Positions 43,335-52,111 of a DNA stretch of 64,000 bases are shown here, one piece after another. The stretch's first letter is position 1. Each line of letters starts with the position of its first letter. Position numbers and translations under genes: made by a program. The notes under the pieces are model-generated. The model worked only from the letters and a program-made list of their open reading frames with translations, was not told where the DNA came from and searched no databases. The DNA is from Stappia sp. MMSF_3263 (GTDB lineage: Bacteria; Pseudomonadota; Alphaproteobacteria; Rhizobiales; Stappiaceae), in the NCBI RefSeq assembly GCF_030733745.1, contig NZ_JASHIK010000016.1, forward strand, positions 53,672-117,671, in the 5' to 3' direction.

Positions 43335-43369
43335 AAGGGCGGCGTCCTAGACCGCTAGACGATGGGCGC
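43294..43369 (-). tRNA. tRNA-Glu (anticodon TTC)
   Basis: This is a 76-nt tRNA on the minus strand with encoded CCA (43294-43296). The acceptor GCGCCCA pairs with TGGGCGT, the anticodon arm is CCGCC-CTTTCAC-GGCGG with TTC, and the T arm holds GGTTCGAGTCC. The gene is intact and serves as the integration site of the neighbouring island. The integrase gene overlaps its 3' half on the other strand. Confidence 0.95.
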
Positions 43370-43543
43370 CCGGTCGGTCGATGTGCGCGGGTTATAAGCA
43401 GGTTTGCCGCGGTCGGCAAGAGGGTAGATGGTTGGTCATCCACAGGTCTGGCGATCGGCCCCGGCGGGCCCTGCACAAGGGGCGGGGGCGCCCGCCGGGC
43501 AGGTCTTTCGAGGCGCCCGGCGGAGATATCGTCTTGCGGCGTG

Positions 43544-43984
43544 TTACCAGCTGCCGGTGTTGGCCATGGATGCCCATGGCTCCTTCGGCTCCTGGGCGCC
43601 GCCCTTGTTCAGGATCTCGATCGAGATGTTGTCCGGCGAACGGATGAAGGCCATGCGGCCGTCGCGCGGCGGACGGTTGATGGTCACGCCGGCGGCGGCA
43701 AGCTTCTCGCAGGTGGCGTAGATGTCGTCGACCTCATAGGCGAGATGGCCGAAATTGCGGCCGCCGTCATACTCCTCCGGGTCCCAGTTGTAGGTGAGCT
43801 CCAGTGCGGGAGCCTGTCCGTTGCGCACGGCCTCGGCATCGCCGGGCGCCGCGAGGAAGATCAGGGTGAAGCGGCCGGCCTCGCTTTCGTGGCGGCGCAC
43901 TTCCTCAAGGCCGAACTTGTTGCAGTAGAAGTCGAGCGACTCGTCAATGTCGCGGACGCGGACCATTGTGTGCAGGTAACGCAT
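43544..43984 (-). CDS. gloA: Lactoylglutathione lyase (glyoxalase I)
   Basis: This cytoplasmic metalloenzyme converts the methylglyoxal-glutathione hemithioacetal to S-lactoylglutathione. The 146-residue VOC-fold protein begins HTMVRVRDIDESLDFYCNKF and contains LELTYNWDPEEYDGG and the Glu ligand in NISIEILNKG, all matching GloA. It is the first chromosomal protein gene to the right of the island. Confidence 0.93.
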   Translation of the reverse strand: MRYLHTMVRVRDIDESLDFYCNKFGLEEVRRHESEAGRFTLIFLAAPGDAEAVRNGQAPALELTYNWDPEEYDGGRNFGHLAYEVDDIYATCEKLAAAGVTINRPPRDGRMAFIRSPDNISIEILNKGGAQEPKEPWASMANTGSW

Positions 43985-44383
43985 GAAAACCTCGTTTTTT
44001 CAGTATGTCCGGGGTGGAACGGCTGTTGCCACCGGGAGGGAGGGCGCGGCTTTGGTGCAGGTGTCGCCGAGCCCGGTGCCACCGGCCGGCAAGGGCCGCT
44101 GGCCGGGCTTTGCGATCCCCGCCTTCACCGTCAAACAATATGGCCTTCGGCCGCGACATCAATCCCGACGGAACAAAATCGGCAGGCTGAAAACCAAAAC
44201 AGCATTGTTGGGCTTTGCGAATCGCTTGAAGGCCGACAAACTTGGTTAAGAAAGCGCCCATGGCACTTTTTCGCAAAATTGACTGGTTCCGGCCTCTCGG
44301 GATGCTATCCTTGGCTCGCGGAATCGACGGTATCACGGTTTTGCGCTCACGGATCCAGCTTACGGCGTATCAGAGGCAGGACT
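43985..44383. other. Intergenic region between gloA and the cold-shock gene
   Basis: This 399-bp spacer holds divergent promoters for gloA (-) and the cold-shock protein gene (+). A GC-rich imperfect hairpin lies near 44088-44110. The cold-shock gene is preceded by GAGGCAGG at 44372-44379. I see no further gene. Confidence 0.4.
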
Positions 44384-44968
44384 ATGAAGAACTTGGGGGC
44401 AAAGCCTGTCGTGGCGGCGCGTGACGCAGGGTCGGAAGATCCCGGCGTCGAGCTTGCGGTGGTCGCGGGGGCGATCAAGTGGTTCGACGTGGCGAAGGGG
44501 TACGGTTTCATCGTTCCCGACGACGGCCAGCCAGACATCCTTCTTCATGTGACGTGTCTCAGACGCGACGGGTTCCGCACGGCTTATGAGGGCGCTCGCA
44601 TCGTCTGCGAGGTGATGCCCGGGTCCCGCGGATTACAGGCGTTCCGCATCCTGTCGATGGACGAGTCGACCGCCGTTCATCCCTCTCAACTGCCGCCTTC
44701 GCGCACCCATGTCCAGGTCACCCCGGAAGGTGGCTACGAGCGAGCCACGGTCAAATGGTTCAACCGTGTCAAGGGCTTCGGCTTCCTGACGCAGGGCGAG
44801 GGAACGGAGGACATCTTCGTTCACATGGAAACCCTGCGCCGTTTCGGCATTACCGAGTTGCGGCCCGGACAGACCGTCATGGTGCGCTTCGGCAAGGGGC
44901 CGAAGGGGCGCATGGCGGCCGAGATCCGGCCGGACGGGGATGGCGTCCATATCCCGTCATCGCACTGA
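44384..44968 (+). CDS. Tandem cold-shock domain protein
   Basis: This 194-residue protein contains two cold-shock domains. The first is about residues 28-95 (AIKWFDVAKGYGFIVPDDG, DILLHV) and the second about 117-185 (ATVKWFNRVKGFGFLTQGEG, EDIFVHMETLRR). The RNP1-like KGYGFI and KGFGFL and RNP2-like motifs are visible in both. Two-domain CspA-type proteins are common in Hyphomicrobiales and bind single-stranded nucleic acid. The start follows a good ribosome-binding site. Confidence 0.92.
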   Translation: MKNLGAKPVVAARDAGSEDPGVELAVVAGAIKWFDVAKGYGFIVPDDGQPDILLHVTCLRRDGFRTAYEGARIVCEVMPGSRGLQAFRILSMDESTAVHPSQLPPSRTHVQVTPEGGYERATVKWFNRVKGFGFLTQGEGTEDIFVHMETLRRFGITELRPGQTVMVRFGKGPKGRMAAEIRPDGDGVHIPSSH

Positions 44969-44981
44969 GCGGCCGCCCCGC

Positions 44982-45527
44982 TTGACGAGCCCGGCTCTCT
45001 TCGCGCATCCGTGTTTCGCAGGCGTTCGCCGGGGACGTTCCGGAAGGGGCGCCGGGACATTCGTTCTTCTTTGCTTTTCCATGCTGGTGCTTGTGTTCCT
45101 GTCCATGCCAGGTCTGGCCGGACAGGGCGATGAACTGGTGCGAGAACCGCTGGAGATCCGCTCGGCTTCCGGAGTGCACCGCTTCGACGTGGAGGTCGCC
45201 GACACGCCGCAGGCCCGGTCCTTCGGGTTGATGCATCGGCAGCATCTCGCGCCGGATGCCGGCATGCTGTTCGACTTCAGGGAGGACCGCGAGGTTGCCT
45301 TCTGGATGAAGAACACGCTGATCTCCCTCGATATGCTGTTCATCGACCGCACCGGGCGGATTGCCCATATCGCCGCCGATACCGTGCCGCTGTCGGAAGA
45401 CCTCGTGCCGTCCCGGGCGGTCGTGCGCTTTGTTCTCGAGATACCGGGAGGCACCAGCGCCGCCCTCGGGATAGCGCCCGGCGACATGGCGACCAGCGCC
45501 ACCATCAAGGCTGCGGCTGCCGAGTGA
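44982..45527 (+). CDS. DUF192 family exported protein
   Basis: This is a DUF192 protein: the core ETRSASGVHRFDVEVA-like strand is followed by QARSFGLMHRQHLAPDAGML, WMKNTLISLDMLFIDRTG and an Asp-rich AADTVPLSED. A hydrophobic leader TFVLLCFSMLVLVFLSMPG suggests export. The start is uncertain: TTG 44982 gives a basic n-region after the previous stop, ATG 44940 overlaps the cold-shock gene, and ATG 45081 would shorten the signal. It is often found beside CspA in this bacterial group. Function unknown. Confidence 0.85.
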   Translation: MTSPALFAHPCFAGVRRGRSGRGAGTFVLLCFSMLVLVFLSMPGLAGQGDELVREPLEIRSASGVHRFDVEVADTPQARSFGLMHRQHLAPDAGMLFDFREDREVAFWMKNTLISLDMLFIDRTGRIAHIAADTVPLSEDLVPSRAVVRFVLEIPGGTSAALGIAPGDMATSATIKAAAAE

Positions 45528-45762
45528 CCGCCGGTGCAGAGCACCCGCGCCTGAGATCGGCCTGAACATCGCCGCATTCGTCAGTACATCGTTATGGCAC
45601 CGTTATTTTGACCTTTCAGGGTCGTGAAGACGCGCTTTCAGGGAGCGAATCGTTTTCCGATTCAGCGTAGTGTCGCCATCGGAAAATACGAATCGAACTA
45701 CGGTTCCTTGTGTTTTGGCGTCAGGCTGGATCGTGTCGGGGCATGCAGACCAAGGAAAACGG

Positions 45763-46284
45763 ATGGAGGACGGGGAAGGGCCTGCCGGTGTTGCCGGCTG
45801 CGACGTCGATCTGAACCAGACCGGATTTTTTCAGCAAGTCATTGGCACGCTCGCCAATACCCTGGAAGAGGTTGTCGGACTGGAGGATGCGGCTTCGTTC
45901 GTCGGCGTGGTCGGCGGGGAGATCGGCGACGAGCTTTCCCGGAAATACAGCATGGCGCTTGGTCGCCGCGAACTGGATGTCGGCACGATTGCCGCCATCC
46001 TGGTCGATCTGAAGGCCCGCATCGGCGGAAGCTTCCGGATCGAGTCGATTACCGAAGACGAAATCTGCCTCGTCAACGGACATTGCCCCTTCGCCCGGCA
46101 GGTTGTCGGGCGACCATCGCTTTGCATGATGACAACCAATGTTTTCGGACGGATCGTATCGAGGGCCTCAGGATATGCGCATGTCGAAATCCTTGAAGCA
46201 ATTGCTACCGGGCATGCCGGATGCCGCGTCCGTGTCCATCTCCGGCCACGGGCCGATGTGGATGGGTACGAATTTTTCGCTTGA
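45763..46284 (+). CDS. Methanogen-output-domain-like (MOD1) signalling protein
   Basis: This 173-residue protein starts at the ATG at 45763 with AAGGAAAA upstream. The region CLVNGHCPFARQVVGRPS followed by LCMMTTNVFGRI and a late VEILEAIATGHAGCRV resembles the methanogen output domain 1 found in bacterial signalling proteins. Conserved Cys residues might bind a ligand or metal. The gene overlaps a diguanylate cyclase gene, suggesting that it senses a signal and controls c-di-GMP synthesis. The family call is by memory of the motif pattern and moderately sure. Confidence 0.6.
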   Translation: MEDGEGPAGVAGCDVDLNQTGFFQQVIGTLANTLEEVVGLEDAASFVGVVGGEIGDELSRKYSMALGRRELDVGTIAAILVDLKARIGGSFRIESITEDEICLVNGHCPFARQVVGRPSLCMMTTNVFGRIVSRASGYAHVEILEAIATGHAGCRVRVHLRPRADVDGYEFFA

Positions 46285-47227
46285 AACCGGGCTGATGCTT
46301 GATGGGGTCCGGATCGCCATCGAGAACATGCCGAAACCGACGCTGATCATCGATCCCGATGGGCGCGTGCATTTTTCCAACCGGCTCGCCATCAAACGGT
46401 TCGGCGACCTGTCGCAGGACGGGGTCTTTGCCCTGACCGGCCTGCCGCGCGATCTGGTCGAGGAGCGCATGGAGCGGGCCTTCCGTGCGTCGACGCCGGC
46501 CTTTATCGGGCTCGAGGGCACCTGCGGGGCGAAGCTGACCTTTTCCGGCTGGAGGCTTGCCGGCATTCCGGGTCTGGAAACGCCGCTCGCCATCCTGCAG
46601 CTGGACCAGAGCAAGTCTCTGGCCGCAAAGTTCCTCGCTGCTTCGCAGGAAGTGGCGGCGCATCGCGAGCGGCTTGCGGACAGTCTCGAGCAGCAGCGCA
46701 AGCTGCGCGACGAGGCCCGTCGCCTGCAGCGGCTGTCGGTCACCGATCGCATGACCGGCCTGCTCAACGCCATCGAGTTCCGCATCCAGGCGACGGCGTT
46801 GATCGCCCAGATCGGGGAAGCCTGTCCTTGCGTGACCTTTGTCTATATCGATCTCGACCACTTCAAGCAGATCAACGACCGGTTCGGCCATCTGGCCGGC
46901 GACGCGGCGATCCGGTCGGTCGCGCGGGTGCTGAAACGGGCGGTGCGGGAGACCGATATCGTCGGCCGCATGGGGGGCGACGAATTCATGATCGCCTTTG
47001 CCGGGGCGACCAGCGACGACATTTGCGAGCGCGTCGAGGAGATCGTCGACCAGATCCGCGAGCCGCTGCGTTGGCGCCCGCCCGACGGCGGTCCGCCCTG
47101 TCTTCTTGCGACCTCCGCCTCGGTCGGCCTGCACGGTATCAGCGATCCGAACACGGGCTTCGACACGGTGCTGCGCGCGGCCGAAGCGCGGATGTACGAT
47201 ATGAAGCATATCAGCCGGGAAGCCTGA
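46256..47227 (+). CDS. PAS-like / GGDEF diguanylate cyclase
   Basis: This protein makes c-di-GMP. An N-terminal PAS-like sensor (ENMPKPTLIIDPDGRVHFSN) is joined by a coiled coil (RERLADSLEQQRKLRDEARR) to a GGDEF domain with SVTDRMTGLLN, DLDHFKQIND and the intact active site RMGGDEFMIAF. No membrane segment is seen. Several starts are possible (46139, 46175, 46256, 46295); I use 46256, which limits overlap with the upstream gene to 29 bases. Linkage to the MOD1-like gene implies a shared signalling unit. Confidence 0.88.
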   Translation: MWMGTNFSLETGLMLDGVRIAIENMPKPTLIIDPDGRVHFSNRLAIKRFGDLSQDGVFALTGLPRDLVEERMERAFRASTPAFIGLEGTCGAKLTFSGWRLAGIPGLETPLAILQLDQSKSLAAKFLAASQEVAAHRERLADSLEQQRKLRDEARRLQRLSVTDRMTGLLNAIEFRIQATALIAQIGEACPCVTFVYIDLDHFKQINDRFGHLAGDAAIRSVARVLKRAVRETDIVGRMGGDEFMIAFAGATSDDICERVEEIVDQIREPLRWRPPDGGPPCLLATSASVGLHGISDPNTGFDTVLRAAEARMYDMKHISREA

Positions 47228-47429
47228 TCCGGCCGTCCGGCGTATCGCGCGTCCGGCGCCGGATGCGTTCCCCGGGGAGATTGTACCCGCATCCTGCGGC
47301 GACCCGGCCGGCGGCGCCTGCCACCGGCGAGCAAATGTCGGCATTTGCCATGCCTGCGCCTTGTTTTCCCTGTTCGTTCCCGGTTGACGCGGTGGGGCGA
47401 AGCCCGATACACCGCATCTCTCCAAGGTC

Positions 47430-47506
47430 CGGGGTATAGCGCAGCCTGGTAGCGCATCTGCTTTGGGAGCAGAGGGTCGCAAGTTCGAATCTTGCTGCCC
47501 CGACCA
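47430..47506 (+). tRNA. tRNA-Pro (anticodon TGG)
   Basis: This is a 77-nt cloverleaf with encoded CCA. The acceptor CGGGGTA region pairs with the CCCCG before ACCA. The anticodon stem is TCTGC/GCAGA around loop TTTGGGA, giving anticodon TGG at 47464-47466. The T arm is GGGTCGCAAGTTCGAATCTT-like. Confidence 0.95.
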
Positions 47507-47856
47507 ACCTCTCGTTCCGCCCAGTGGGCGGGAACCGCGAGCCGGCAGGTCCGGTTGGCGCCGCGCCGGGATCCCGGCCGTTTCGAACAATCCCGACAAT
47601 TCCGGACAGAAATTTTCAAGGAACCGTCGTCATTCAGGGCGATTTTTGTCGGGTCCGACGGCTCTTGCCGCCGACTGCGGCCGAATCCTCAGGATCGAGG
47701 GCTTTGCCGAGTTGACTTCGGCCGGCGAACCAATGAATAACCGGGGATGAGTGGCAGCGCGCGCGGGAGCAGTGCGAGGATGCCGAAGATGTCGCGTCAC
47801 GGGACTTTCGCGAAAGCGGGCCTGCCGGCGCAATGTTCCGAGCAAGGGTTCTGACC
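47507..47856. other. Intergenic region after tRNA-Pro
   Basis: These 350 bases lie between tRNA-Pro and the NDUFS4-like gene. I see no convincing gene, and no hairpin with T tract directly after the tRNA. The short plus-strand frames here have no motif. Confidence 0.4.
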
Positions 47857-48162
47857 ATGGTCGCACGCATCTATTCCCCGGCGAAGACTGCCACCCAGTC
47901 GGGTCGAGGCAAGGCCCATGACTGGGTGCTTGAATTCGTGCCGGAACAGGCGCGCTCCATTGAGCCGCTGATGGGCTACACGTCCTCCACCGACATGAAG
48001 CAGCAGGTGCGGCTTCGCTTCGAAACGCAGGACGAGGCGATCGCCTATGCCAAGAAGAACGGCATCGCCTACCGGGTCGAGGTCCAGCGTGAGCGCCGCG
48101 TTCCGAAGATCGCTTATTCCGACAATTTCAAATTCGACCGCTACATGCCCTGGACGCACTGA
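47857..48162 (+). CDS. NADH dehydrogenase (complex I) NDUFS4-type subunit
   Basis: This 101-residue protein begins MVARIYSPAKTATQSGRGKA and contains WVLEFVPEQARSIEPLMGYT, then DEAIAYAKKNGI and a C-terminal FDRYMPWTH. This is the ETC complex I subunit conserved region of alphaproteobacterial and mitochondrial NDUFS4 accessory subunits. It would sit on the peripheral arm of complex I. The start at 47857 matches the family N-terminus better than ATG 47833. As is usual, it lies apart from the nuo operon. Confidence 0.9.
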   Translation: MVARIYSPAKTATQSGRGKAHDWVLEFVPEQARSIEPLMGYTSSTDMKQQVRLRFETQDEAIAYAKKNGIAYRVEVQRERRVPKIAYSDNFKFDRYMPWTH

Positions 48163-48248
48163 GCGTCCGGTTCGAACAATCCTGACCGCGCGGCCTTGCC
48201 GGTCGCGCGCCCGCGCCGCGGGCGGTTTCCCGCCGCCGCGACGCCGAC

Positions 48249-48325
48249 GGCCCCGTAGCTCAGCTGGATAGAGCACCGGCCTTCTAAGCCGATGGTCGCA
48301 GGTTCAAGTCCTGCCGGGGTCGCCA
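48249..48325 (+). tRNA. tRNA-Arg (anticodon TCT)
   Basis: This is a 77-nt tRNA with encoded CCA (48323-48325). The acceptor GGCCCCG pairs with CGGGGTC, with one G-T wobble. The D arm is GCTCAGCTGGATAGAGC, the anticodon loop CTTCTAA gives TCT, and the T arm is GCAGGTTCAAGTCCTGC. Confidence 0.94.
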
Positions 48326-48345
48326 GTTTTCCTCTGCCTCATCCG

Positions 48346-48852
48346 CTATTCGGCCGCATCGCGGCGTGGAAGAACCCAGCCGGCTCGCGGAAAATGGCAG
48401 GTGTAGCCGTTGGGAAAGCGCTCCAGATAGTCCTGGTGCTCGGGTTCGGCCTCCCAAAAATCCCCGACCGGCTCGACCTCGGTCACGACCTTGCCCGGCC
48501 ACAGACCGGACGCCTCGACATCCGCGATCGTGTCCTGCGCGATCCGCTTCTGCTCGTCGGACGTGTAGTAGATGGCGGAACGGTAGGACGGACCAATGTC
48601 GTTGCCCTGCCGGTTGCGGGTGGTGGGATCGTGGATCTGGAAGAAGAATTCCAGCAGCCTGCGATAGTTCGTGACCTGCGGATCGAAGATGATCTCGATC
48701 CCCTCGGCGTGGCTGCCGTGATTGCGGTACGTCGCGTTCGGCACATCGCCGCCCGTATAGCCGACGCGGGTCGCAAGGACACCGGGCAGGGCGCGGATCA
48801 GGTCCTGCATGCCCCAGAAGCAGCCTCCAGCCAGAACAGCGCGCTCGTTCAT
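48346..48852 (-). CDS. msrA: Peptide-methionine (S)-S-oxide reductase
   Basis: This cytoplasmic repair enzyme reduces methionine-S-sulfoxide. The catalytic GGCFWGMQ motif lies at residues 9-16 with the nucleophile Cys11. The family segments [38 protein letters not shown] and a [16 protein letters not shown]-terminus are present. A GGAGG ribosome-binding site is 7 nt before the ATG at 48852 and 4 nt before an adjacent ATG at 48855. The gene is complete. Confidence 0.95.
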   Translation of the reverse strand: MNERAVLAGGCFWGMQDLIRALPGVLATRVGYTGGDVPNATYRNHGSHAEGIEIIFDPQVTNYRRLLEFFFQIHDPTTRNRQGNDIGPSYRSAIYYTSDEQKRIAQDTIADVEASGLWPGKVVTEVEPVGDFWEAEPEHQDYLERFPNGYTCHFPRAGWVLPRRDAAE

Positions 48853-49038
48853 CATGCGTCCTCCAGAAGGTTGCGGAAGGTCCCGAACTCTTGCAAGTGT
48901 CGGGCATGCCTTCAAGTATAGGGCAAGGTGGCCGGGTGGGAAGGCCACGGGCATTATGCCCGTCCCGCCCTGTCCCTTTGCCGGCCCGGCCGAACCGGGC
49001 GAGGGAGACCCCTGTCCGGCGGGGCCTGATGCCCCTGA

Positions 49039-49467
49039 TCAAGTGGCGAAAAGCTGGTCCATGTTGGCAAACGCCTTCAGCTCGACCGCATTGCCGGCCG
49101 GATCGGTGAAGAACATCGTTGCCTGCTCGCCGGGCTGCCCCTTGAAGCGGATATAGGGCTCGATGACGAAGTCGACACCGGCCGCGGTCAGCCGGTCGGC
49201 CATCTGCTGCCACTCGTCCATCGCCATAACGAGACCGAAATGGCGCACCGGCACTCCGTGTCCGTCGACCGCGCTCGTCGCACCCTTGCCGGTTTCCCCC
49301 GGTGCGAGATGGGCAACGATCTGGTGGCCGTAGAAGTCGAAATCCACCCAGTCGGGGGAACTGCGGCCCTCGCGGCAGCCGAGAAGCCCCTTGTAGAAGG
49401 CGCGGGCGGCCTCGAGATCGTCGACCGGAAAAGCGAGATGGAAGGGGCGAATGGCACGGTCCGTCAT
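49039..49467 (-). CDS. VOC-family (glyoxalase/dioxygenase fold) protein
   Basis: This 142-residue vicinal-oxygen-chelate protein begins RPFHLAFPVDDLEAARAFYK and contains the paired motif GVDFVIEPYIRF, then MFFTDPAGNAVELKAF. Metal ligand positions (His near the start, His in RHFGLVM, Glu in VELK) are present. The start at 49467 follows AGGAGCTG. It is divergent from a LysR regulator 98 bp away, which probably controls it. The substrate is unknown. Confidence 0.85.
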   Translation of the reverse strand: MTDRAIRPFHLAFPVDDLEAARAFYKGLLGCREGRSSPDWVDFDFYGHQIVAHLAPGETGKGATSAVDGHGVPVRHFGLVMAMDEWQQMADRLTAAGVDFVIEPYIRFKGQPGEQATMFFTDPAGNAVELKAFANMDQLFAT

Positions 49468-49565
49468 GGTCAGCTCCTGAAATGAATCGATCACGGCACC
49501 CTATCAACGCCCTCTCATAATTGATAACTGTATGTTGTGAGGCTGAGGCAAACAAAAGCTTATGA

Positions 49566-50423
49566 ATGATCGCTGAACTCAAGACCCTCGTCGCCGTGGC
49601 GCGACACGGCACCTTTGCAGCTGCAGGCGAGCGGATCGGCCTGACGCAGGCTGCCGTCAGCGGCCAGATGAAGCGGCTGGAGGAGAAGCTCGGCCAGCGC
49701 CTGTTCGACCGGACGGGCCGTTCCGCCACGCTGAACGAAACCGGGCGACGGGTGCTCGCGCGCGCCGGAGAACTGCTGGCTCTGGCTGACAGCCTGGCCG
49801 AGCCCATGGATCTTTCCAGACAGCACGGATGCCTGCGTATCGGGGCGATAGTCTCCACCCAGCCGACGCTGGTGCGCCGGGCGCTGACCGGGTTTCATCG
49901 GGCCTGCCCGGGGTATCGGGTGCAGGTGATCCCGGGCCTGTCCCTCGACCTGCTTGACCGGCTCGATGCCGGCGAACTGGATCTGGCGGTGATCATCCGG
50001 CCGGGTTTTGGCCTGCCGCAGGATGTCGCCTGGGAACCCCTGGTGCGGGAGCCGTTCGTTCTGGCCGTGCCGCCGGACTGGCCGGACACGGACTGGCGGA
50101 CGAGCGCTGCGACCCGGCCGTTCCTCAGATACAGCCGCCACTCCTTCGGCGGACGCCAGGTCGAGCGGTTCCTTGATCAGCAGGGGGTAAGCGTCAATGA
50201 CTGGGCCGAACTCGACGACATTCCGGCGCTGCTGACGATGGTGGCCAACGGACTGGGCGTGGCGATCGTACCGCAGTCAGAGGCTTACATGGGCTATTTC
50301 GGCGAGGTTCGCACGGTGTCGCTGGAGGCTCCGGACTTCGCGCGGGAGATCGGCGTTGCCGGCCCGATGGCACGGGACGAGGTCGTTGCCCTGATGATCG
50401 GAGAGTGCCGGAGAGCACTGTGA
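49566..50423 (+). CDS. LysR-family transcriptional regulator
   Basis: This 285-residue LysR protein has an N-terminal winged HTH (HGTFAAAGERIGLTQAAVSG, MKRLEEKLGQRLFDR) and a C-terminal substrate-binding domain (ELDLAVIIRPGFGLP, TMVANGLGVAIVPQSEA). It is divergent from the VOC gene; the AT-rich spacer contains ATAATTGATAACTGTAT, a plausible LysR-type site. An inducer is not apparent. Confidence 0.9.
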   Translation: MIAELKTLVAVARHGTFAAAGERIGLTQAAVSGQMKRLEEKLGQRLFDRTGRSATLNETGRRVLARAGELLALADSLAEPMDLSRQHGCLRIGAIVSTQPTLVRRALTGFHRACPGYRVQVIPGLSLDLLDRLDAGELDLAVIIRPGFGLPQDVAWEPLVREPFVLAVPPDWPDTDWRTSAATRPFLRYSRHSFGGRQVERFLDQQGVSVNDWAELDDIPALLTMVANGLGVAIVPQSEAYMGYFGEVRTVSLEAPDFAREIGVAGPMARDEVVALMIGECRRAL

Positions 50424-50439
50424 GGGAATTGCTTGCGCC

Positions 50440-50928
50440 TCAAAAGTCGAGGGGAGCGTTGTCGATCACTTCCTTCATGACGAAGAAGGTGCGGGTCTGG
50501 CGGGTGCCGGGCAGGGCGATCAGTTTTTCGCCGTGCAACCGGTTGAAATCCGCCATGTCGCGCACCCGGATCTTGAGGAAGTAGTCGAAATCCCCGGCCA
50601 CCAGGTGGCAGTCGAGCACGAAGCTCAGCTTGCGCACGGCATGCTCAAACTCGGTAAAGCTTTCCGGCGTCGATCGGTCGAGCACCACCCCGACCATGAC
50701 CAGCGCGCCGCGGCCGACCTTGTCCGGCGCGACCATGGCGCGAACCTGTGGGATGTAGCCCTCGGCCAGCAGCCTCTGGGTGCGGCGGTGGCAAGTGGCG
50801 GGAGAGGTGTTGGTGCGCAGCGCCAGTTCGGCATTGGTCAGGCGCCCGTCTTCCTGCAGGAGCTTCAGAATCCTGAGATCGGTTCGGTCGAGTGGGGATG
50901 ATGTGGTGGAATCTTTCATCTTTTCCAA
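50440..50928 (-). CDS. acdR: Lrp/AsnC-family regulator of ACC deaminase
   Basis: This 162-residue Lrp-type protein has an N-terminal HTH (LDRTDLRILKLLQEDGRLTN then AELALRTNTSPATCHRR) and a C-terminal RAM ligand domain (VLDCHLVAGDFDYFLKIRV). It is divergent from acdS with a 134-bp spacer. In rhizobia and pseudomonads an Lrp-like protein next to acdS (AcdR/LrpL) activates ACC deaminase. The gene symbol is assigned by this context. Confidence 0.85.
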   Translation of the reverse strand: MEKMKDSTTSSPLDRTDLRILKLLQEDGRLTNAELALRTNTSPATCHRRTQRLLAEGYIPQVRAMVAPDKVGRGALVMVGVVLDRSTPESFTEFEHAVRKLSFVLDCHLVAGDFDYFLKIRVRDMADFNRLHGEKLIALPGTRQTRTFFVMKEVIDNAPLDF

Positions 50929-50940
50929 CTTGGTTGCTCT

Positions 50941-50974
50941 ATGAATTCATTCTTTTTCATAATGTATCATATTC
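50941..50974. promoter_or_regulatory. Putative Lrp-type site between acdR and acdS
   Basis: A perfect 10-bp palindrome ATGAATTCAT (50941-50950) is followed by an AT-rich tract with related half-sites (TTTTTCATAATGTATCAT). Lrp-family proteins bind AT-rich palindromes of this sort. The site overlaps the acdR upstream region and lies about 115 bp before acdS. Confidence 0.4.
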
Positions 50975-51062
50975 ACCTCACACAGCACCTCTATTTCGAG
51001 AGTACATTTCAGGGAAGAATTGCTAGCGTTTTCGGCATCGAACACTCCTGCCGAGGACAGAC

Positions 51063-52076
51063 ATGCTGGACAAATTTGAACGTTATCCGCTGACATTCGG
51101 GCCGACCCATATCGAGAAGCTCGACCGTCTTGGCGCGCATCTGGGCGGCAAGGTCGAGATCTACGCCAAGCGCGAGGACTGCAATTCCGGCCTTGCCTAT
51201 GGCGGCAACAAGCTTCGCAAGCTCGAGTACATCATCCCCGATGCAATCCGGAGCGGCGCGGACACGCTCGTTTCCATCGGTGGCGTGCAGTCCAACCACA
51301 CCCGCATGATCGCCGCCGTCGCGGCCAAGATCGGGTTCAAGTGCCGGCTGGTCCAGGAGAGCTGGGTGCCGCACGAGGATGCGGTCTACGACCGGGTCGG
51401 CAACATCATGCTGAGCCGGATCATGGGTGCGGACGTGCAGATGGTCGACGAGGGTTTCGACATCGGCATCCGCAAGAGCTGGGAAGAGGCGCTGGCGGAC
51501 GTGGAGGCGGGCGGTGGCAAGCCCTATGCGATCCCTGCCGGCGCGTCGGTGCACAAGTATGGCGGGCTCGGCTATGTCGGCTTTGCCGAGGAAGTGCGCG
51601 CGCAGGAGGCCGAACTTGGCTTCAAGTTCGACTATATCGTCGTGTGCACGGTGACCGGTTCGACCCATGCCGGCATGCTGGTCGGCTTTGCCGCGGATGG
51701 CCGCGCGCGCCAGGTGATCGGCATCGACGCATCCGCGACACCCGAGCAGACGAAGGCGCAAGTTTTGGAGATCGCGCGGCGCACGGCGGATCTGGTCGAG
51801 CTCGGCCGGCCGGTGAGCGAGGACGACGTGGTGCTGGTCGAGGACTATGCCTATCCGCTCTACGGCGTGCCGTCGGAGGAGACGAAGGAGGCGATCCGCG
51901 TCTGTGCCCGCCTGGAGGGGATGATCACCGACCCCGTCTACGAGGGCAAGTCCATGCAGGGCATGATGGACCTCGTCAAGAAGGGCTATTTCCCCGAAGG
52001 ATCGAAAGTGCTCTACGCCCATCTCGGTGGCGCTCCCGCCCTCAACGGCTATGGCTACACGTTCCGCAACGGCTGA
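51063..52076 (+). CDS. acdS: 1-aminocyclopropane-1-carboxylate (ACC) deaminase
   Basis: This cytoplasmic PLP enzyme splits the plant ethylene precursor ACC to 2-oxobutyrate and ammonia. It has 337 residues, the usual length. The PLP Lys is Lys50 in [11 protein letters not shown], and [12 protein letters not shown] and TGSTHAGM are typical. The residues that separate true ACC deaminases from D-cysteine desulfhydrases, Glu and Leu at the 295/322 positions of the Pseudomonas enzyme, are present as Glu294 (VYEGKSMQG) and Leu321 (AHLGGAPAL), with a consistent one-residue offset also at the PLP Lys. A GAGGAC ribosome-binding site precedes the ATG. The gene indicates a potential to act on plant or algal ACC. 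Confidence 0.94.
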   Translation: MLDKFERYPLTFGPTHIEKLDRLGAHLGGKVEIYAKREDCNSGLAYGGNKLRKLEYIIPDAIRSGADTLVSIGGVQSNHTRMIAAVAAKIGFKCRLVQESWVPHEDAVYDRVGNIMLSRIMGADVQMVDEGFDIGIRKSWEEALADVEAGGGKPYAIPAGASVHKYGGLGYVGFAEEVRAQEAELGFKFDYIVVCTVTGSTHAGMLVGFAADGRARQVIGIDASATPEQTKAQVLEIARRTADLVELGRPVSEDDVVLVEDYAYPLYGVPSEETKEAIRVCARLEGMITDPVYEGKSMQGMMDLVKKGYFPEGSKVLYAHLGGAPALNGYGYTFRNG

Positions 52077-52082
52077 CGACAG

Positions 52083-52111
52083 GGCGGCCGGTGTCACCAC
52101 CGGTCGCCTTT
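52083..52111 (+). terminator. Terminator hairpin after acdS
   Basis: GGCGGCCGGTG (52083-52093) pairs with CACCGGTCGCC (52098-52108) with one wobble, a 4-nt loop and a short TTT run, starting 7 nt after the acdS stop. Confidence 0.65.

Noticed and set aside
43331..44383. N-terminal extension of the cold-shock protein frame
   Set aside because: It crosses the tRNA flank and the gloA antisense; a good ribosome-binding site and the domain start support ATG 44384.
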